32,679 nt of DNA, taken from contig NAVB01001335.1 in NCBI GenBank assembly GCA_002179805.1, positions 1-32,679 of the forward strand, written 5' to 3'. Under the pieces are notes generated by a model. It was given only the letters and a program-made list of their open reading frames with translations, was not told the DNA's origin and searched no databases. Made by a program: the position numbers and the translations under genes. This stretch comes from Acanthamoeba lenticulata (lineage: Eukaryota > Discosea > Longamoebia > Acanthamoebidae). Positions 21,701 to 32,605 of this stretch are shown here, in pieces (positions within the stretch are counted from its first letter, which is position 1; each line of letters starts with the position of its first letter).

Positions 21701-22444
21701 GATAAAGGCCGATCAAGGTTTCGCGGGTCGTGCCGTCGGGAGGAAGAAGGGGAAGATTGTGGCACCACATCCCTGCTGTCTTCACCACGTTCTCTTTCTC
21801 TTCTGTGCCTGTCTCGCCGAGGTGAACGCTCGCGCTCATCATCCTCTTCTGAGGCTCCGCGTCTCCTCTTGTGGTCTCGGCTATCGTCGTAGGTCGCTTC
21901 TCTGTCTCTCTCGCTGTCTGATCGTCTCTTTCTGGTGTCGTCGCTCCGCCGCAAAGAACCACGGTCTTCATAACGTCCTCCATTTTCTTCGTGGTCAAAT
22001 GAATCGGTGCGCTTTTGGCGCGCTCGATCGCCATCCTTATTGCCACCGCCAGATTGGCGGGTCGTCATTTCGTGCAGAGTATCAAAAAGGCGGCCGATGA
22101 AGGGCTTTGTTTCTGTTTGAGAGGCAAGAATAGAGGCCTCTAGTTAGGAGACAGACCCGCGGGAAGAAGAAGTGGGGGTGCATTTTTACCGTCTTGCAAA
22201 AAATCTTGCAGCTCCGTCGTACAAAACTCTCGCACCTGCTCAATGGACATGTCGTCGCGCTTGAGTAGTGCCATTATGTACATCGCAAGCACTTTGGGGT
22301 CGGCAGCACATCTGTGAGCGTGCAATAAAGTGGAGTCAGGGAACGGTTCACCAAGCTAAATTGGATAACTCAAGCGTACATTGGCTCCAATTGCCCAATC
22401 AGGTACTCCTGCAGTTGCGTTTCCTGCTCTGAGCTGAGATTCAT
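18795..22444 (-). CDS. RBM26: RBM26/RBM27-family RNA-binding protein
   Basis: Exons on the minus strand: 22444-22380, 22311-22190, 22112-21510, 21391-21290, 21212-21027, 20933-20479, 20376-20029, 19951-19031, 18941-18795 (982 aa; human RBM26 is about 1000). The order matches RBM26/27: a PWI-like N terminus (LEPICAADPKVLAMYIMALLK, then FLQDETKPFIGRLFD rebuilt across introns), an RS/RD-rich stretch (about 70-255), one CCCH finger with C-x8-C-x5-C-x3-H spacing (about 258-278), YNPEDP, RGG and His-rich regions, a first RRM (about 478-560, split by an intron inside FGTIVNMQ-LDPANKQAFVQF), a Lys/Gln coiled coil (LSKQLEQQKKLMALLEK), RG-rich sequence, a second RRM (about 837-910) and an acidic tail. 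Human RBM26/27 work in nuclear poly(A) RNA surveillance with the exosome. It starts 256 bp from GALK2, divergently. Confidence 0.92.
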
Positions 22445-22700
22445 CTTCAGCTCGTGTTCTTCCTTTGTCGGCCAAGATGATGCGGAATGCAGGCACTGCT
22501 CTGTCTCTGACTTTTCTTCAGGCCAAGAGAAAATCCTCGGCCCTTGAAAATGTCCAGTTAAATCCTAGGGCGACGGCGACGATCCAGGATAATGACTGGG
22601 TTGGTTTAATGAGGGCCCAGCCCTCCCCGCAAGTGCAACAAGCTTTCTTGTTGCTCTTCTCCTCTTCTTTCTTGCCCGTGTCTGCCGGCCTTACTCTACG
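22445..22700. promoter_or_regulatory. Divergent promoter region (RBM26 / GALK2)
   Basis: A 256-bp gap separates two divergent start codons, so both promoters are expected here. No specific element was recognised. Confidence 0.4.
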
Positions 22701-25286
22701 ATGGGTGACAGCGTCGCATTCCCTTCCGCGTTCCACTCGGTGGACGAGATGTACCCACTCGAAGGTGAAGATCTGAAAGAGGTCAAATCCCGGTACAGTG
22801 ACACTTCTATGTTGTGAAATGACAGCAAGCATATGTGACCTGCCACTGGCCTGACCGGCCCCGTTTGTCTCGAATACTCGAACTGCAGGTATACTCGTCT
22901 GACCGAAGAATTCGAGAAGATTTATGGTGCGGCGCCGGCCTACTTTGCCCGTGCTCCCGGACGGGTCAACCTCATCGGTACTGCCTCTGGGCCCCACGCT
23001 AAACACATCACAACGTTGAAGTTCACCTCATCGGGCGCTTCCACACGCGTCAGGCGAGCACGTGGACTACAGCGGCTACGGCGTGCTGCCCATGGCGCTG
23101 GACCGGCAGGATACCATCATGGCCGTGCGCGTGACCGAAGGGAACGTGACAGAGGACACCATCCACCTGCACAACATCAGCGACCGGTACATACGGCGCT
23201 CGCGCTCTCCAGTCTCGTGCGCGTGTGCGCACTCACACGACGTGGCGGCCGCCTGCAGGTTCCCCACGCGCACGCTTACCGCGTCGTCCCCGATTGATGT
23301 CGCGCACGACTGGTCGCGCTACGTCCTCGCTGCCTATCGCGGCCTGGAGCAGGCCCAGGAGCTCGTGGGTGCGTGGCGGTTCTGCCCCGTCCTGCCCTGC
23401 TCTGCTCTGCTCTGCTCAATGCACAAAGGGATGTGCTCACTGGCGATTCATGACCGCCAGGCGCGGACGGCCGAGAGGGACAACCGAAGCAGTCGCCGCA
23501 GACCATCAACATCCTCACGCACGGAACTGTTCCCATCGTGCGCCACGCCACCTTCGTCCGCCATAGCGCCAACCAAGCGCTCGCACTGACGCTCGTCCAT
23601 GGGGTCCCATACATGGGCGTACGCAGGGTTCGGGGTTGTCGTCGTCTTCTGCCCTCGTGTGCGCCTCCTCGTTGGCCCTCGCCAAGGCCAACAAGCAGCG
23701 TCTGTCCAAGACCCAGATGGCCGACCTCGCTTGCAAGGCCGAGCGGTTCATCGGCATGGAGTCTGGCGGGTGCGTGATCCTACTGGCCACCCCTTTCCCC
23801 GTCGTAAAGGCGTGGATCCGTCTCATGGCGTCCAACTTCTTCTTCTTCTTCTTCTTCTCTCCAGCATGGACCAGGCCATCTCGTTCCTAGGCGAGAAGGG
23901 CAAGGCCAAGAAGATCGACTTTGATCCCCTCCGTGCCTCCGATGTGTTGATCCCGCAGGGGTACGGCTTATCCATAGGCTTGCATCCATTGTACCAACTC
24001 AGACTAATGACTCGATTCAACGCTGTTGCTGCCTGCTCGCTTGCCTTTCCAGTGTTTCGTTCGTGATTGCGGCGAGCGGCGTGGAAGCCAACAAATATGC
24101 GACGCTGGGATCGGGATACAACATGAGGGTGGTCGAGTGCCGCCTGGCCGCTGTGTTGCTCGGCAAGGCGCTTGGCATCGACGCCTGGAATCAGATCAGG
24201 TGCGCCTCCTCGCTCTTCCTCTTGCTCCATCCCCTTCCTCCCCACCCCGTCACCGCCACCGCCAACCGCCCTCTGCGCTCTGCCACAACACCAGGCGGTT
24301 GATCGATGTGCAGAAGCTCTACAAGCCCGAGCCCTCGCTCGAGGAGCTGGCCCGCTTCGTGCAGCAGCACCTGCACGAGGAGCCCTACTCTCTTGCCGGT
24401 ACGCACGAGCTCACACGCGCGCACATGCCGACATCGGGCGCAGTCCTGATGGTGGTGGCTCTCCCACGACCGTGGACACCAGAGGTGGCCGCACTCACTG
24501 GGCTCGATGTCGATCACGTGAGGAAGAACTACCTGGGCCGGATCGTTGCCGAGGACGAGAACCAGAAGCTCTTCTACCTCTACCAGCGCTCCCTGCACGT
24601 GTACACTGGCAAGAGCTCGCCCAGGATGCATGCATGCGCGCATCATGCTTGGTGAGGCCATGAGAATGACTCGTGCTGTCTGGCGCCGCAGAGGCCAAGA
24701 GGGTGGAGGACTTCCAGGCGGTTTGCCAGACCAAGACCAGCTCGCCGGAGGAACTCACCAACCAGCTTCAGGTCCTCACGCTTCTGACTGCTGTAGTTGC
24801 TGCCTGTGCAATCTACTTGATGCTCACATGAGGTTCTCTTCAGACGCTCGGCAAGCTCATGAATGAGTCGCACTTCAGCTGCAGGGACCTCTTTGCCTGT
24901 TCGTGTTCCGAGCTCGACCAGCTCACCGCTCTCTGCCGGTATGCTCTTCTTCTTCTTCCTTCATGTTGTTGTTGTTTGCCTTTTGCTCGTGTAGCCTCCT
25001 CACTCGTTTGTTAAACCACTCCAGTGAAGCGGGAGCTGTCGGTTCGCGCTTGACCGGTGCGGGCTGGGGCGGTTGGACGATCTCGCTCGTGCCCACGCAG
25101 CACGTGGACGCCTTCTGTGCTCAGGTTTCTTTCTTCCACCATCCATCCATCGATCGTCCAGAGTTTGACGATGGGGCACTCACATGTGAGTACTGCATTC
25201 ATGGATAGGTCAAGGCCAAGTTCCCCGAGCTGTTGGTGACGACGCCCGGCACGGGCGCGGCCTTCTACGTGCCTTCCGCCCACTGA
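22701..25286 (+). CDS. GALK2: GALK2-type galactokinase / N-acetylgalactosamine kinase (GHMP kinase)
   Basis: Exons: 22701-22792, 22889-22977, 23054-23186, 23259-23368, 23461-23537, 23627-23769, 23865-23960, 24053-24199, 24295-24398, 24483-24608, 24692-24771, 24844-24938, 25025-25124, 25209-25286 (489 aa). It transfers phosphate from ATP to C1 of galactose or GalNAc. All three GHMP motifs are present: [19 protein letters not shown] (55-73), [11 protein letters not shown] (168-178) and [11 protein letters not shown] (437-447). Asp217 in GGMDQAIS is the expected catalytic base. [16 protein letters not shown] and the C-terminal layout match GALK2 better than GALK1; whether GalNAc is a substrate cannot be told from sequence. 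The tenth intron (24609-24691) begins GC, not GT. A pentamer repeat (tctgc) and a TTC run lie in introns. Confidence 0.93.
23835..23862 (+). repeat. TTC microsatellite forming an intron polypyrimidine tract
   Basis: A TTC run sits directly before the acceptor of the sixth GALK2 intron and ends in ctctccag. It probably acts as the polypyrimidine tract. Confidence 0.7.
24609..24691 (+). other. GC-AG intron in GALK2
   Basis: The donor is gcaaga and the acceptor gccgcag. Only this join preserves the frame (phase 1) and gives [12 protein letters not shown], matching the HVYSEAARV region of GALK2. The GT sites just upstream are in the wrong phase. Confidence 0.75.
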
Positions 25287-25460
25287 TGGAAGCAAGATGC
25301 AACGAACGTGGACACGCGTGCTTCTCTGGCCAGCCGCGAGCAAAAAGCTCCGTAAGAACGCCGTTAACGTTGTCGGTGTCACCATCACGTCTTGCACTCC
25401 AAAAGGATCCTTGTTGTTGTTTTTTGCTCTATGTACACACGTCCCAGTGGAACCCGCTGC

Positions 25461-27171
25461 TCAGCGAGAGAGGAGCTTCTTGCGCGCCCCCGACATGGAG
25501 GACAAGAGGCCCGTGAGCGAGTCCCGGCGTCTGCGCTTCTGGTGGCCGCCCGGCCCGTCTTGGCCCTCTCGAGCTTCGTCGGGAGACGCCTCCGGCGGCG
25601 ACACGTAGGCAGGACTCGCCGCCCAGCCCTCAGCATCAACCACCACCGCCGCTTCGCCCATGCGCGGCTCTTGCTCTCGTTTCTCGTCCTCTTCCCTCTT
25701 GGCCTGGTCTTGCTCCGTCTCCTCGGCCAAGCTCACGACCTCCTTCCCCTTGCCTTCGGGCAAAGGGCTGCTGTCCTCCTCGCCCACTCCCTTGGTTTGG
25801 CGCTTGGCTCGCAGGCGGGTCTTGCTGCGGACCATCTCCTCGAGCCGCATCTCGAGCTCCTTGAGACGCGTGAGGTTGCGGCTCTGGTTCTCGAACACGT
25901 TGGCCCGGTACCAGGCCTCCTCGGCCGCCGCAATGTCCGGGTCGCTGCCCAGGCCGTCCTCGGCGTCGCCCAGGTCGCTGTCGGCGCTCTCGTCGTCGTC
26001 GCCGCCTTCGTCGCCCGAGTCCCGCTTGCTGCCGCGCAGGTGGCCGTGGTGCTTGCCGTTCCACCCAAAGAACGAGGCCAGGAAGCGCCGGGACAGCTCT
26101 CCGCCCTCGGCCAGCTTCCGGCGCACGCTCTCGCGCGCTCGCAGCTCCCTCGCCTCGTCGTCCTCGTCGCCGTTTTCATCGCCGTCGAGCCCGGCCCATC
26201 GCACGGACTTCTTGCCCTTGGCCTTGGTGTCGCCGGGCCGCTTGAGGATGCCGCGGGCCGGAGGCGGCTTCGGGCGGGACGAGGCCAAGAGCAGGAGGAG
26301 GCTGAATGTGGTGCGGCCGGGGTCGAGGCTGGGGCCGTCATAGTCGTAGTCGTTGACTTGGCCGTCATCTTCCTCGCCATCGTCATCATCAAAGAAGTCA
26401 GCATCGCTGTCGAAGATTGAACGGACGCGGACGGGCGGCTGGCTAGGGACACGCGCAGGGGGCGCCGGAGCGAACTTGATGCCAAGTCGCCGCTCGTAGA
26501 CGACCATCTTCTCGAGCATACGAGCCCACTGGCGGCACACGAGCCTGCATCGTGCGATGTCCGCTGCGAGCGGCCAAGAGGAGGAAGAAGTAAGTACTCG
26601 GCAGCTTACTTCTCCCACACTTGCTTGACCCACGTACCAGGGACGCTTTGGTTGTATTCGGTGGGGATGAGGTGAAGCCAGATGGCCTGAAGGACTGTGT
26701 CGGGCAAGTAGAGGATGGTCAGCAACGTCTCCGAGGGTACGTCGATGGTGTGTGGCTGGCCAGCTGAGAAAGGCAGCACCAAAGGGCGTGAGTCATGAAC
26801 AAAGACCACAGAAAGGAAGTGGAGAAATCACGTACTCACATCACAAATGAGGACGTCGCGTCTTGAGACTCTTGAAACTGTGTGTCCTGCGGAAGTTCGC
26901 CACTCGCTGTGGAGGGGCAACTCGCGCAGGTTGAACACCACCTTACCTAGTCGTTTTGCAGGGTGAGATGACACTGCTAGGAAGGAGCATGATAACGAGC
27001 ACTGGGCGCACCATCTCCGCGCTTGTTGGATAGGAGAATGCCTGTGTTGGCCAGTGCCAGAGGGTCGGACAGCAGATCCAGCTCCTCTTCACCTTTTTCT
27101 TCAACGTTTACTTCCACGTCCTCCTTAGTGCGGACGTAGGCTCGCAAGGAGCTCCTCGCGATGGTAGACAT
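25461..27171 (-). CDS. F-box protein with SILK and RVxF PP1-docking motifs
   Basis: Exons on the minus strand: 27171-27012, 26946-26836, 26763-26638, 26563-25461 (499 aa). The F-box spans about 108-150: LYLPDTVLQAIWLHLIP, then after an intron DIARCRLVCRQWARML. F-box proteins recruit substrates to SCF ubiquitin ligases through Skp1. The loop between F-box helices is longer than usual. The rest has acidic Asp-rich runs, GILK at 237-240 and KSVRW at 251-255 (SILK and RVxF consensus motifs for protein phosphatase 1), a Glu/Arg helix near 330-365, and a basic Arg-rich C terminus. No WD40, LRR or Kelch repeats are present, so no standard substrate-binding domain is seen. Exons 1-2 were joined by phase only, so the N terminus is less certain. 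It converges on GALK2 (174 bp). Confidence 0.75.
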
Positions 27172-27379
27172 GTCGTACGCTTCTTACTTCTTCTAGTTCT
27201 TTCTCTTCGGCTTTCTTTTACCGTCTTTGTGGTCAAGTTACAGTATGTATCATCCTTGTTAACCGAGAGGCTCTCTCAAATGCGCGTGCCCTCAAAGGCT
27301 GCGTTTCCCTCATGTTTGCAGCAAGATCCACTGCAGGAACGCCCCAAGCGTGGGCTGAGCGCCATCATGGAGCAACCAA

Positions 27380-27763
27380 ATGTCGAGTTTCACGCGACTT
27401 TCTGGCCCAAACGCCGCGGTCCATGTCTTGGCATTCTTGACAATTATGGTAAATGTTATTGTCATTTTGCAGACCCGAGTTGGCGACGTTCTGGGTACAG
27501 GGGTAGATCAAGGGCAACCATCCCGGCAACGGTGGCGACCAAGAAAATTGAAAAAATACTTCAGTAAGATTTTCCGAGACAAGAAGGGAGAGACAAGGCC
27601 GAGCGTTTGAGGTGACCTGCCCTACAAGCGCGTGCTCCTGCTAAGCCTCTTGCTCTGCTCCGCGATACTCGAAGACTGGCTGCAGGTGACATCATCGACT
27701 TACAATTTTCAGACACAAAGAGCACATTTTTCGGAAGATTGGAGTCGATCGCCAGTGATTTGA
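27380..27763 (+). CDS. Doubtful small two-helix membrane protein
   Basis: Proposed exons: 27380-27563 and 27612-27763 (111 aa). The first has a hydrophobic helix (AAVHVLAFLTIMVNVIVIL) and a basic stretch (RPRKLKKYF). The second begins DLPYKRVLLLSLLLCSAIL, also membrane-like, and its first 24 codons show the strong GC3 bias of real exons here. The 48-nt intron has a good donor (cagtaaga) and joins the exons in frame. Without it the first ORF stops at TGA 27608-27610. The second exon loses coding bias after DWLQ, so the true 3' end may differ. The stop lies 2 nt before the methyltransferase ATG, which is odd for an independent gene. It could instead be leader sequence of that gene. Not similar to any family I know. 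Confidence 0.3.
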
Positions 27764-27765
27764 GA

Positions 27766-30700
27766 ATGGATCCGCCAGAGGAGGCAGAAGGGAGCACTAT
27801 CCCTCCAGCACTGCCACAAACAGAGGGCCAATCTCCTGCTTCTTCTCCTCCACCAGAGGAGGAGCCAACTCCACCACTTGGCTCGATGCAATCTCCACCC
27901 CCAGTTCCAACGGAGACAAGGGCAAGAAGGCAAAGGGCCTCGCCTTCCTCTTACTCCGAGGCGGGAGGCAGCCCGACCGCGAGCCCGACTACCAAACCTG
28001 CCCCTAAGCCAAAGAAAAAGAAGGGCTCCAGCAAGAAGGCCACCAAGCCTGGCGCGCAGCAGGACCGCAAGAGGAGAAAGGTCGTCCTCACGGAGTGGGC
28101 CCCGGAGAACGTCTTCGACATCATACGTATGACCTCCTTTTGCACATCTTTTTACATTTCATTTTTTCTGGCACTAGCCTGGGCACGCAAAAGGAAACAA
28201 GACACAAGAGGGACACGAGTGCCAGCTTGTGTCATCCCTTGCCACCCTTTCTTGATGACTTTTGTATCTTACTGCTATCCACGGCATACATCTGCACAGA
28301 GCACACGAGCTACCCGACGCGGAGCACGCTGGGTGGAGAAGATGGGCAGATACGCGAGGGCGACGACGTCGTGTGCCCGCCAGCCCTGGAACCTGTTACT
28401 GCATACGAGCTCAAGCGCATGCGTGTCGAGGCTGAGCGTGCCGGCGAAAATTTCTCCAACGATCACGTAACAGATGACCCACAGCACACAACTCCATCAG
28501 AGGAGGCCGCGGTCGCGTTGACTACGAGTGCCACGGCGTCATCGCCGCGGCCGCAGACCGAGGATGCAGGCACAGTGACCGAGGTCTCCCTGCAGAAGAT
28601 GTCCATCGCCACTCTCCTGGACTCGGGCCCGCCTGCGACGTCAACCACCGTCACCACGACCATCACCACCACCACCACTACTACGTCGATGACGCCGCCC
28701 GAGGTCAACTTGCTCTCCATCAATGACATCATCAACGCGCCTGGCAACGACGAGAACGTTTTGGACGCCGAGGATTTCTTCTCTCTGGCGCTCTCACCCA
28801 GCAGCACGACCACATCCGCGGACACCAACACTACGGGGACGGCCCCCGACGCGGCTGCTTCACCTGACGAAGCTCAGGGCGCTGATACCGCTGAAGTGGG
28901 GGAGGAATGGGACAAGTTGTCCAATCTCCTCCAGGATGAGGCCCGAAGCGATTCCGCCACTACAACCGCCGTGGGAGCCGACGACGGCAGCCAGAAGCAG
29001 CCGGAGCCGCTCGCCTCGGCCAAGCCAGAGCCTCTGGCGGAGCCCGCCGGCGACATTGCGCCGTCAGAACTATCGACGGAGAGCCAAGCGCCGACCGAAC
29101 CCAGCATGACGACAACGGCGACAGGCGAGGATGAGCAGGAGGACAACAAACTGCCATCAACGGCTACGACGACAAAGCGGCGGCGCTCGGTGGTGTTGGA
29201 CGAGGCGCCTTACAGCTACCTGGTTGAAGCGGCCGACGAAAAGGCCAGCGACGACGATGGCAGCGAAGACGAATACGTCGAAGGGGGCGCAGGGGCCAGC
29301 GGCAAGGGTGGACGGAGCGGCAAGGCTGGGGCTGCTAAGGGTGCGGCCAAGGGCGGACGGGGCGGCAAGACTGCCAAGGGCGGCAAGGGCAAGGCCTCCA
29401 GCAAGCGCAAGGGCGGCCGAGCGAGCGGCGGCGGTGGTGCCAAGGGGGCGGCGACGCGGAAGAGCAGCCGACGGAGCCAACCCGCGCTCCAGGACGAGTT
29501 CGTCGCTCTGGACGACGGTGACATCTCCACAGCGTCCTCCTTCATGTCGCCTCTCTCCCCCTACGTCTCTGGCGGCGGCGCGACATCGCCATCACCCCCC
29601 TCATCAATCGCCTCGGCCTCTGCCGGGGCGGCGGCAGCAGCAGCAATGGCCAAACTGAAGAAGCTCCACCAGCGGGACTGTAAAGACGGGCGGGAGACGG
29701 GGTGCGAGTTCTGCTCCATTTTGGACTGTAAATTAGGGAGCGAGGACCACTACCGCAAGGAGACCTCCGAAGGCGGGTGCCCGTGCCGGGCGACCACTGG
29801 TGCGCGCCCTGACCCATTCTGCTCCCCCCCTCCAATCTGCCTTGAGCGGTATTTGTGGCTTACTTCACGCGTGCGACGCGCGTAGAAGAGGCTGAGGCGA
29901 CTACGACGTCACCTTCGTACGCGCTGGAGGAGAAGCACACACACGTCGCGGAGGCTCAAAGGGGCGGCAGCTATCGCACGCGGAGCAGCCGCAAGAGCGC
30001 TGCAGAGACCGACACGAGCCTCGAGGAGGCGATCATGGCTTTTGACGCCAGTCCCAGCAGTGGCGGTGCTGGCGCGGGCAGCCTTCTCCCCAAGGGCGAG
30101 AAGCGCAAGCGGTTTGAGGTCGAGGACTTTAATCGACCGTACGTACCCTTGCTTTTTCCTCTTCTTCTTTCTCCTATTTGCCCTTCTCCTGCGTTTCGTG
30201 TGGAACTCATGTTAGGCGTGAATCGTTCCTGCAGGGAGGAGCTGCCGCTGGCCACGCTGAAGCTCGAGTCCACAAAGGCCGTCATCGACAAGACCCTCAT
30301 GAAGGAGGGCAAGAGCGTCGCCTCGGGATATTACAAGGTGTGCCTACGCGCCCGCTTGGATGCTCCCTCGCTCGGGCCAGGAAGAGACGCTAAGTCTTGT
30401 ATTATGTTTGGTTGTTTGTATGGACTCGTGCAGGACGCGTACAACTGGGCGGAGCGCACGTTTATCAACTGCGACCTGCGCTACTACAATCTGGCCTCGC
30501 TGGGCAAGTTCGATGCTATTCTCATCGACCCTCCGTGGCGCATCAAGGGCAACCAGCTCATCAGCAATGAAAAGACCATGTTCAACAACAGTACGCACCA
30601 TCCCCTTCATCATCGGTCGTCGTAACTGTTGTCACCATGGGCTGGTTTCCCCATGAATTGACCGCCCCACCACACTTGCAGGCAAGTGGGGGCTGAGCTA

Positions 30701-32605
30701 TGGTACGCTCTCCAACGACGAGATCATCGACATCGACGTTGGCTGCCTGTCGGACAAGGGCTTCATCTTCCTTTGGGTCATCAACTCGCAGATCGAGTTT
30801 GGCTTCAAGTGCCTCCAGAAATGGGGCTACACCTACATCGACCGGGTACATTATCCCTTTAATACTTTTGTTTTATTTATTCAGGGTCATTTTTCATTCA
30901 TTTTTCCACTTCGTTTGGGGGAACAGATAACATGGGTCAAGAAGACGGCGAGCGGGAACATCGCGATCTCGCAGGGATACTACTTCCTGCACTCGTCCGA
31001 GATCTGCCTCGTGGGCGTCAAGTACGACGCCAAGGGCAAGAGCCTCGAGTTCATCTCCAAGACCTCCAACGACCTCCTGTTCGCCGAGATCCGGGAGAAG
31101 TCGCGGAAGCCCGACCAGCTCTACCACATCATCGAGCGGATGGTGCCCGGTGGACGCAAGGTCGAGATCTTTGCCCGCAACCACAACATGCGGCCGGGCT
31201 GGCTCTCCCTGGGCAATCAGCTGGGCGAGGTGCGCCTGCCTCACCCTTGCATTTTATTTACTTTATTCATGATTGTAATTCTCTTTTCTTTTTTCTTTTT
31301 GGAAATTGACATTAATGCGGGTCTCGTGCTATTGTAGTACTACGACTGGGACCACGACCTGATCCGATGTGACATGTGCAACGGCGCCATCCCCACCGGC
31401 AAGACCAGGTGCCATACACTCGCGAACCCCCGCCCCCCCTCCCCCTCTTGTTGGCGGCTGATGTCTCACCTTGCGAATACAACACAACAACAACAACAAC
31501 CACAGGTACAAGTCACGTACGGTGGCGGACTCGGATCTGTGCGCGGCGTGCTACCAAAAGTCGGGGGGCAGCCCCGACCAGTACTTTGAGATCGAGAACG
31601 TTATGTCGGAGATGGCCTTCCACCAGTACTTTGCCTGTACGCCCCCAAAACACCCGAGGGCCCTTTTTTGTGTTATTGTGGATGGATCGGCTCACACGAT
31701 GTCCCGTGAAACAGGCGACGGTTGCGAGACGAAGCCCTTGTGGGGTCTCCGCTTCCACTGCACCGAGTGCGACGACTGCGATCTCTGCGAGTGTACACGC
31801 CCCTTACTCTTCTCGCGCCTGTTTTTGTTTTTGTTTTGGGAGCACTTTTTTCACCTCTTGGTTGGGTGGAACGCGCGCTACACACAGTGTGCTACGACAA
31901 GAAGATCCTCCCGGCGCATCTAAAGGACACCCACCGTGTAGACCACAAGTTTGATGTGATCGAGGTGCGCACACTCCAGACATCAATCGTTACGTACCAG
32001 AGGGGGGGAGCTCGTGTTAAGCAATCTCTCTCTTTTGATCGATGGGACAGATGCCGGACCTGGCGGGCGGGCTTCCCGTGCACCACGAGTATCGGTGCCT
32101 GGGCTGCATGACCAAGCCCATCATCGGCTACCGCTTCGTGTGCCTCGCCTGCAACAACCTCTCTCTCTGTACGCCATCGCCTCGCGCGTTTCGCCGGACG
32201 CAAGCGAGCACGAGGTGCTGATCCTATGTGAGCAGGCCAGAAGTGCTTCTTCCTGCGCAAGGAGCCGCGGACCCACAAGGCCAACCACGACATGGACATT
32301 GTCATCGACAGCAGCAGCTACGACCAGTTCAAGTGGTGCGCCTCCCCCTCCCTTCTGTCACCGTGGCTCCTCCTAAAGGCTCACTGGGGGAGGGCGACGC
32401 GATCCATCACGTCTGTAGCGCGGTATGCGCGCTGTTCCCGATCAAGCCGGTGGTGTACAAGTGCACATCGTGCCTCAACTACGACCTGTGCGAGAGCTGC
32501 TACCAAGACGGCGCCCCACCACCGGCGACCAACACGTCCCACAAGCCGGCCCACAAATTCAAGATGATCACCGTCGCCTCCGCGGCCGAGGAATGCCGCA
32601 CCTAG
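27766..32605 (+). CDS. MT-A70 adenine methyltransferase fused to four ZZ zinc fingers
   Basis: Exons: 27766-28126, 28300-29799, 29886-30138, 30235-30337, 30434-30590, 30682-30845, 30927-31229, 31338-31408, 31506-31636, 31715-31792, 31888-31964, 32051-32168, 32236-32335, 32419-32605 (1200 aa). The MT-A70 domain (about 706-947) transfers methyl groups from SAM to adenine N6. The catalytic DPPW is intact at 771-774, followed by RIKG, SYGTLSNDEI, FLWVINSQIEFG, ITWVKK, GYYFLHSSEICLVGVK and RNHNMRPGWLSLGNQLGE. The GYYFLHS form, rather than METTL3's HWLNHGKEH, suggests the AMT1/MTA1 DNA 6mA group; that placement is inference. Four ZZ fingers follow (about 955-1010, 1013-1066, 1075-1130, 1138-1195), each with paired CxxC and distal His. 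The long N terminus holds basic KPKKKK, acidic Thr-rich regions, a Gly/Lys/Ala-rich histone-H1-like tract (near 455-520) and a Cys cluster before the enzyme. Confidence 0.88.
31484..31503 (+). repeat. CAA microsatellite in intron
   Basis: A short run of caa units lies before the acceptor of the eighth methyltransferase intron, in place of a typical pyrimidine tract. Confidence 0.6.

Noticed and set aside
25392..26420. 342-aa plus-strand Leu/Val/Ala-rich ORF resembling a membrane protein
   Set aside because: Antisense of acidic and basic low-complexity coding in the F-box gene; the apparent hydrophobicity comes from complementing GAG/GAC codons.
27608..27610. TGA as a selenocysteine codon
   Set aside because: No SECIS element could be recognised, the context matches no known selenoprotein, and a frame-preserving intron removes the TGA.
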